Shown: piece by piece, positions 5,754 to 6,568 of the stretch | Position numbering within the stretch: position 1 is the first letter of the stretch | How the letters are laid out: the number at the start of each line of letters is the position of its first letter | From: SIG710 sp045587665 | GTDB lineage: Bacteria > Bacillota > Clostridia > Oscillospirales > CAG-272 | Direction of reading: 5' to 3' | Length of the DNA: 6,568 nt | Assembly (NCBI GenBank): GCA_045587665.1 | Contig: JAZNCT010000015.1 | Location: forward strand, 1-6,568 | The notes under the pieces: model-generated | What the model was told of the DNA's origin: nothing | Databases searched by the model: none | Seen by the model: the letters and a program-made list of their open reading frames with translations, nothing else | Translations under genes and position numbers: made by a program

Positions 5754-6568
5754 TGTATAATAAAATAACCGAAAAGGATGTCGCTGCCCTGTGTACAATC
5801 GTCGGTGAGAGCAACGTGCTCTTTGGCGACGAAATAAGCCCCGACTATGCTCACGACGAGCTTGGCGGCATAAAAAATATGCCCGATGTGGTTGCACGGG
5901 CTTATTCCACAGAGCAGATAAGCGAGATCATGAAGCTTGCCTACAAAAGATCCATTCCCGTAACCGTCAGAGGAAGTGGAACGGGTCTTGTTGGTGCTGC
6001 CGTTGCCATTGAGGGTGGAATTCTTCTTGAAACCGTCAAAATGAACAGGATTCTGGAGCTTGACAAAAATAACCTCACGGTAACCGTTCAGCCGGGAGTT
6101 CTTCTTATGGAGCTTGCGGCATTTGCAGAGGAAAACGATTTTCTCTATCCTCCGGACCCCGGTGAAAAATCTGCTACAATCGGCGGAAATATTTCCACCA
6201 ATGCAGGCGGTATGAGAGCCGTAAAATACGGTGTTACCAGAGATTATGTAAGGGCACTCACCGTGGTAATGCCCAATGGTGAAATAATGGAGCTTGGGGG
6301 CAAGGTAGCTAAGAACAGCTCAGGCTACAGCCTTAAGGACCTTGTAATAGGCTCTGAGGGAACTCTTTGCATTATTACAGAGGCTGTTTTAAAGCTCGTT
6401 CCACTTCCCAAAATCTCTGTCAGCCTTCTTGTTCCTTTCCCGGATATGAAAAGTGCCATTGAAGCCGTACCTCACATTATCCGCACAAAGGTAATTCCCA
6501 CGGCTATAGAGTATATCTCAAGGGATACCATTCTTTTCTCGGAAAGCTATCTCGGAAAGAAATTTCCC
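5753..6568 (+). CDS. FAD-linked 2-hydroxyacid oxidoreductase (GlcD/LctD-like), 3' truncated by window edge
   Basis: The frame is open to the window end, giving 272 residues of a protein usually about 460 long. It is a GlcD-family flavoprotein with a PCMH-type FAD-binding domain: RGSGTGLVG (residues 73-81), PPDPGEKSATIGGN (133-146), STNAGGMRAVKYG (148-160) and KNSSGYSLKDLVIGSEGTL (187-205). The start of the FAD-linked oxidase C-terminal domain follows from about 220. Such enzymes oxidise D-lactate, glycolate or similar 2-hydroxyacids. Its ATG overlaps the etfA TGA by one base (TGATG) with GGAGG 7 nt upstream, so the two are translationally coupled. Following bifurcating-type EtfB and Fd-domain EtfA, it best fits LctD, the lactate dehydrogenase subunit that feeds electrons to the ETF. 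Residue 206 is Cys where SEGTLG usually has Gly. The missing C-terminus prevents reading substrate-binding residues, so substrate is inferred from context. Confidence 0.93.
   Translation, partial: MYNKITEKDVAALCTIVGESNVLFGDEISPDYAHDELGGIKNMPDVVARAYSTEQISEIMKLAYKRSIPVTVRGSGTGLVGAAVAIEGGILLETVKMNRILELDKNNLTVTVQPGVLLMELAAFAEENDFLYPPDPGEKSATIGGNISTNAGGMRAVKYGVTRDYVRALTVVMPNGEIMELGGKVAKNSSGYSLKDLVIGSEGTLCIITEAVLKLVPLPKISVSLLVPFPDMKSAIEAVPHIIRTKVIPTAIEYISRDTILFSESYLGKKFP

Overview
This window looks like chromosomal DNA of an anaerobic, fairly low-G+C Gram-positive bacterium, most likely a member of the Clostridia; a genus cannot be read from it. The reasons are strong AGGAGG-type ribosome binding sites, sigma-A promoters with 17-nt spacers, a tandem glycine riboswitch with an intrinsic terminator, an oxygen-sensitive Fe-S cysteine/serine-degrading enzyme, and an EtfB-EtfA-FAD oxidoreductase operon with features of electron-bifurcating lactate dehydrogenases. 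No mobile element, tRNA, rRNA or CRISPR array was seen.

Left half (minus strand). Positions 1-71 hold no gene I can support. A UPF0597/CyuA-family L-cysteine desulfidase-like gene (72-1340) has its own promoter (1492-1520) and an uncharacterised 5' leader of about 145 nt. Upstream of it, a bidirectional terminator hairpin (1588-1624) closes the next gene, an AGCS-family sodium:alanine/glycine symporter (1641-3197). The symporter is preceded by a complete regulatory leader: promoter (3508-3536), kink-turn leader, tandem glycine aptamers (3317-3486), a small hairpin (3292-3308) and an intrinsic terminator (3240-3272).

Centre. An A/T-rich divergent intergenic stretch (3487-3763) carries the riboswitch promoter on the minus strand and the etf promoter on the plus strand. 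Both overlap short inverted repeats that could be operators.

Right half (plus strand). etfB (3764-4552), etfA (4566-5753) and a GlcD/LctD-type FAD oxidoreductase (5753 to the window edge, truncated) form a tight operon with 13-nt and 1-nt-overlap junctions. EtfB carries the DGDTAQVG motif of bifurcating ETFs. EtfA has an N-terminal ferredoxin-like domain reduced to one four-cysteine cluster site. Together they most resemble LctBCD, which oxidises lactate to pyruvate with NAD+ at the expense of reduced ferredoxin.

How they may work together: the cysteine desulfidase-like enzyme and the lactate dehydrogenase complex would both yield pyruvate, while the symporter imports alanine or glycine under glycine control. 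A shared amino-acid/lactate catabolic theme is plausible but is inference. The most interesting point is that the linker between the two glycine aptamers, which also builds the kink-turn, is perfectly complementary over 8 nt to the 5' arm of the downstream terminator. This suggests a concrete switching mechanism. I found no clearly new multi-gene system.
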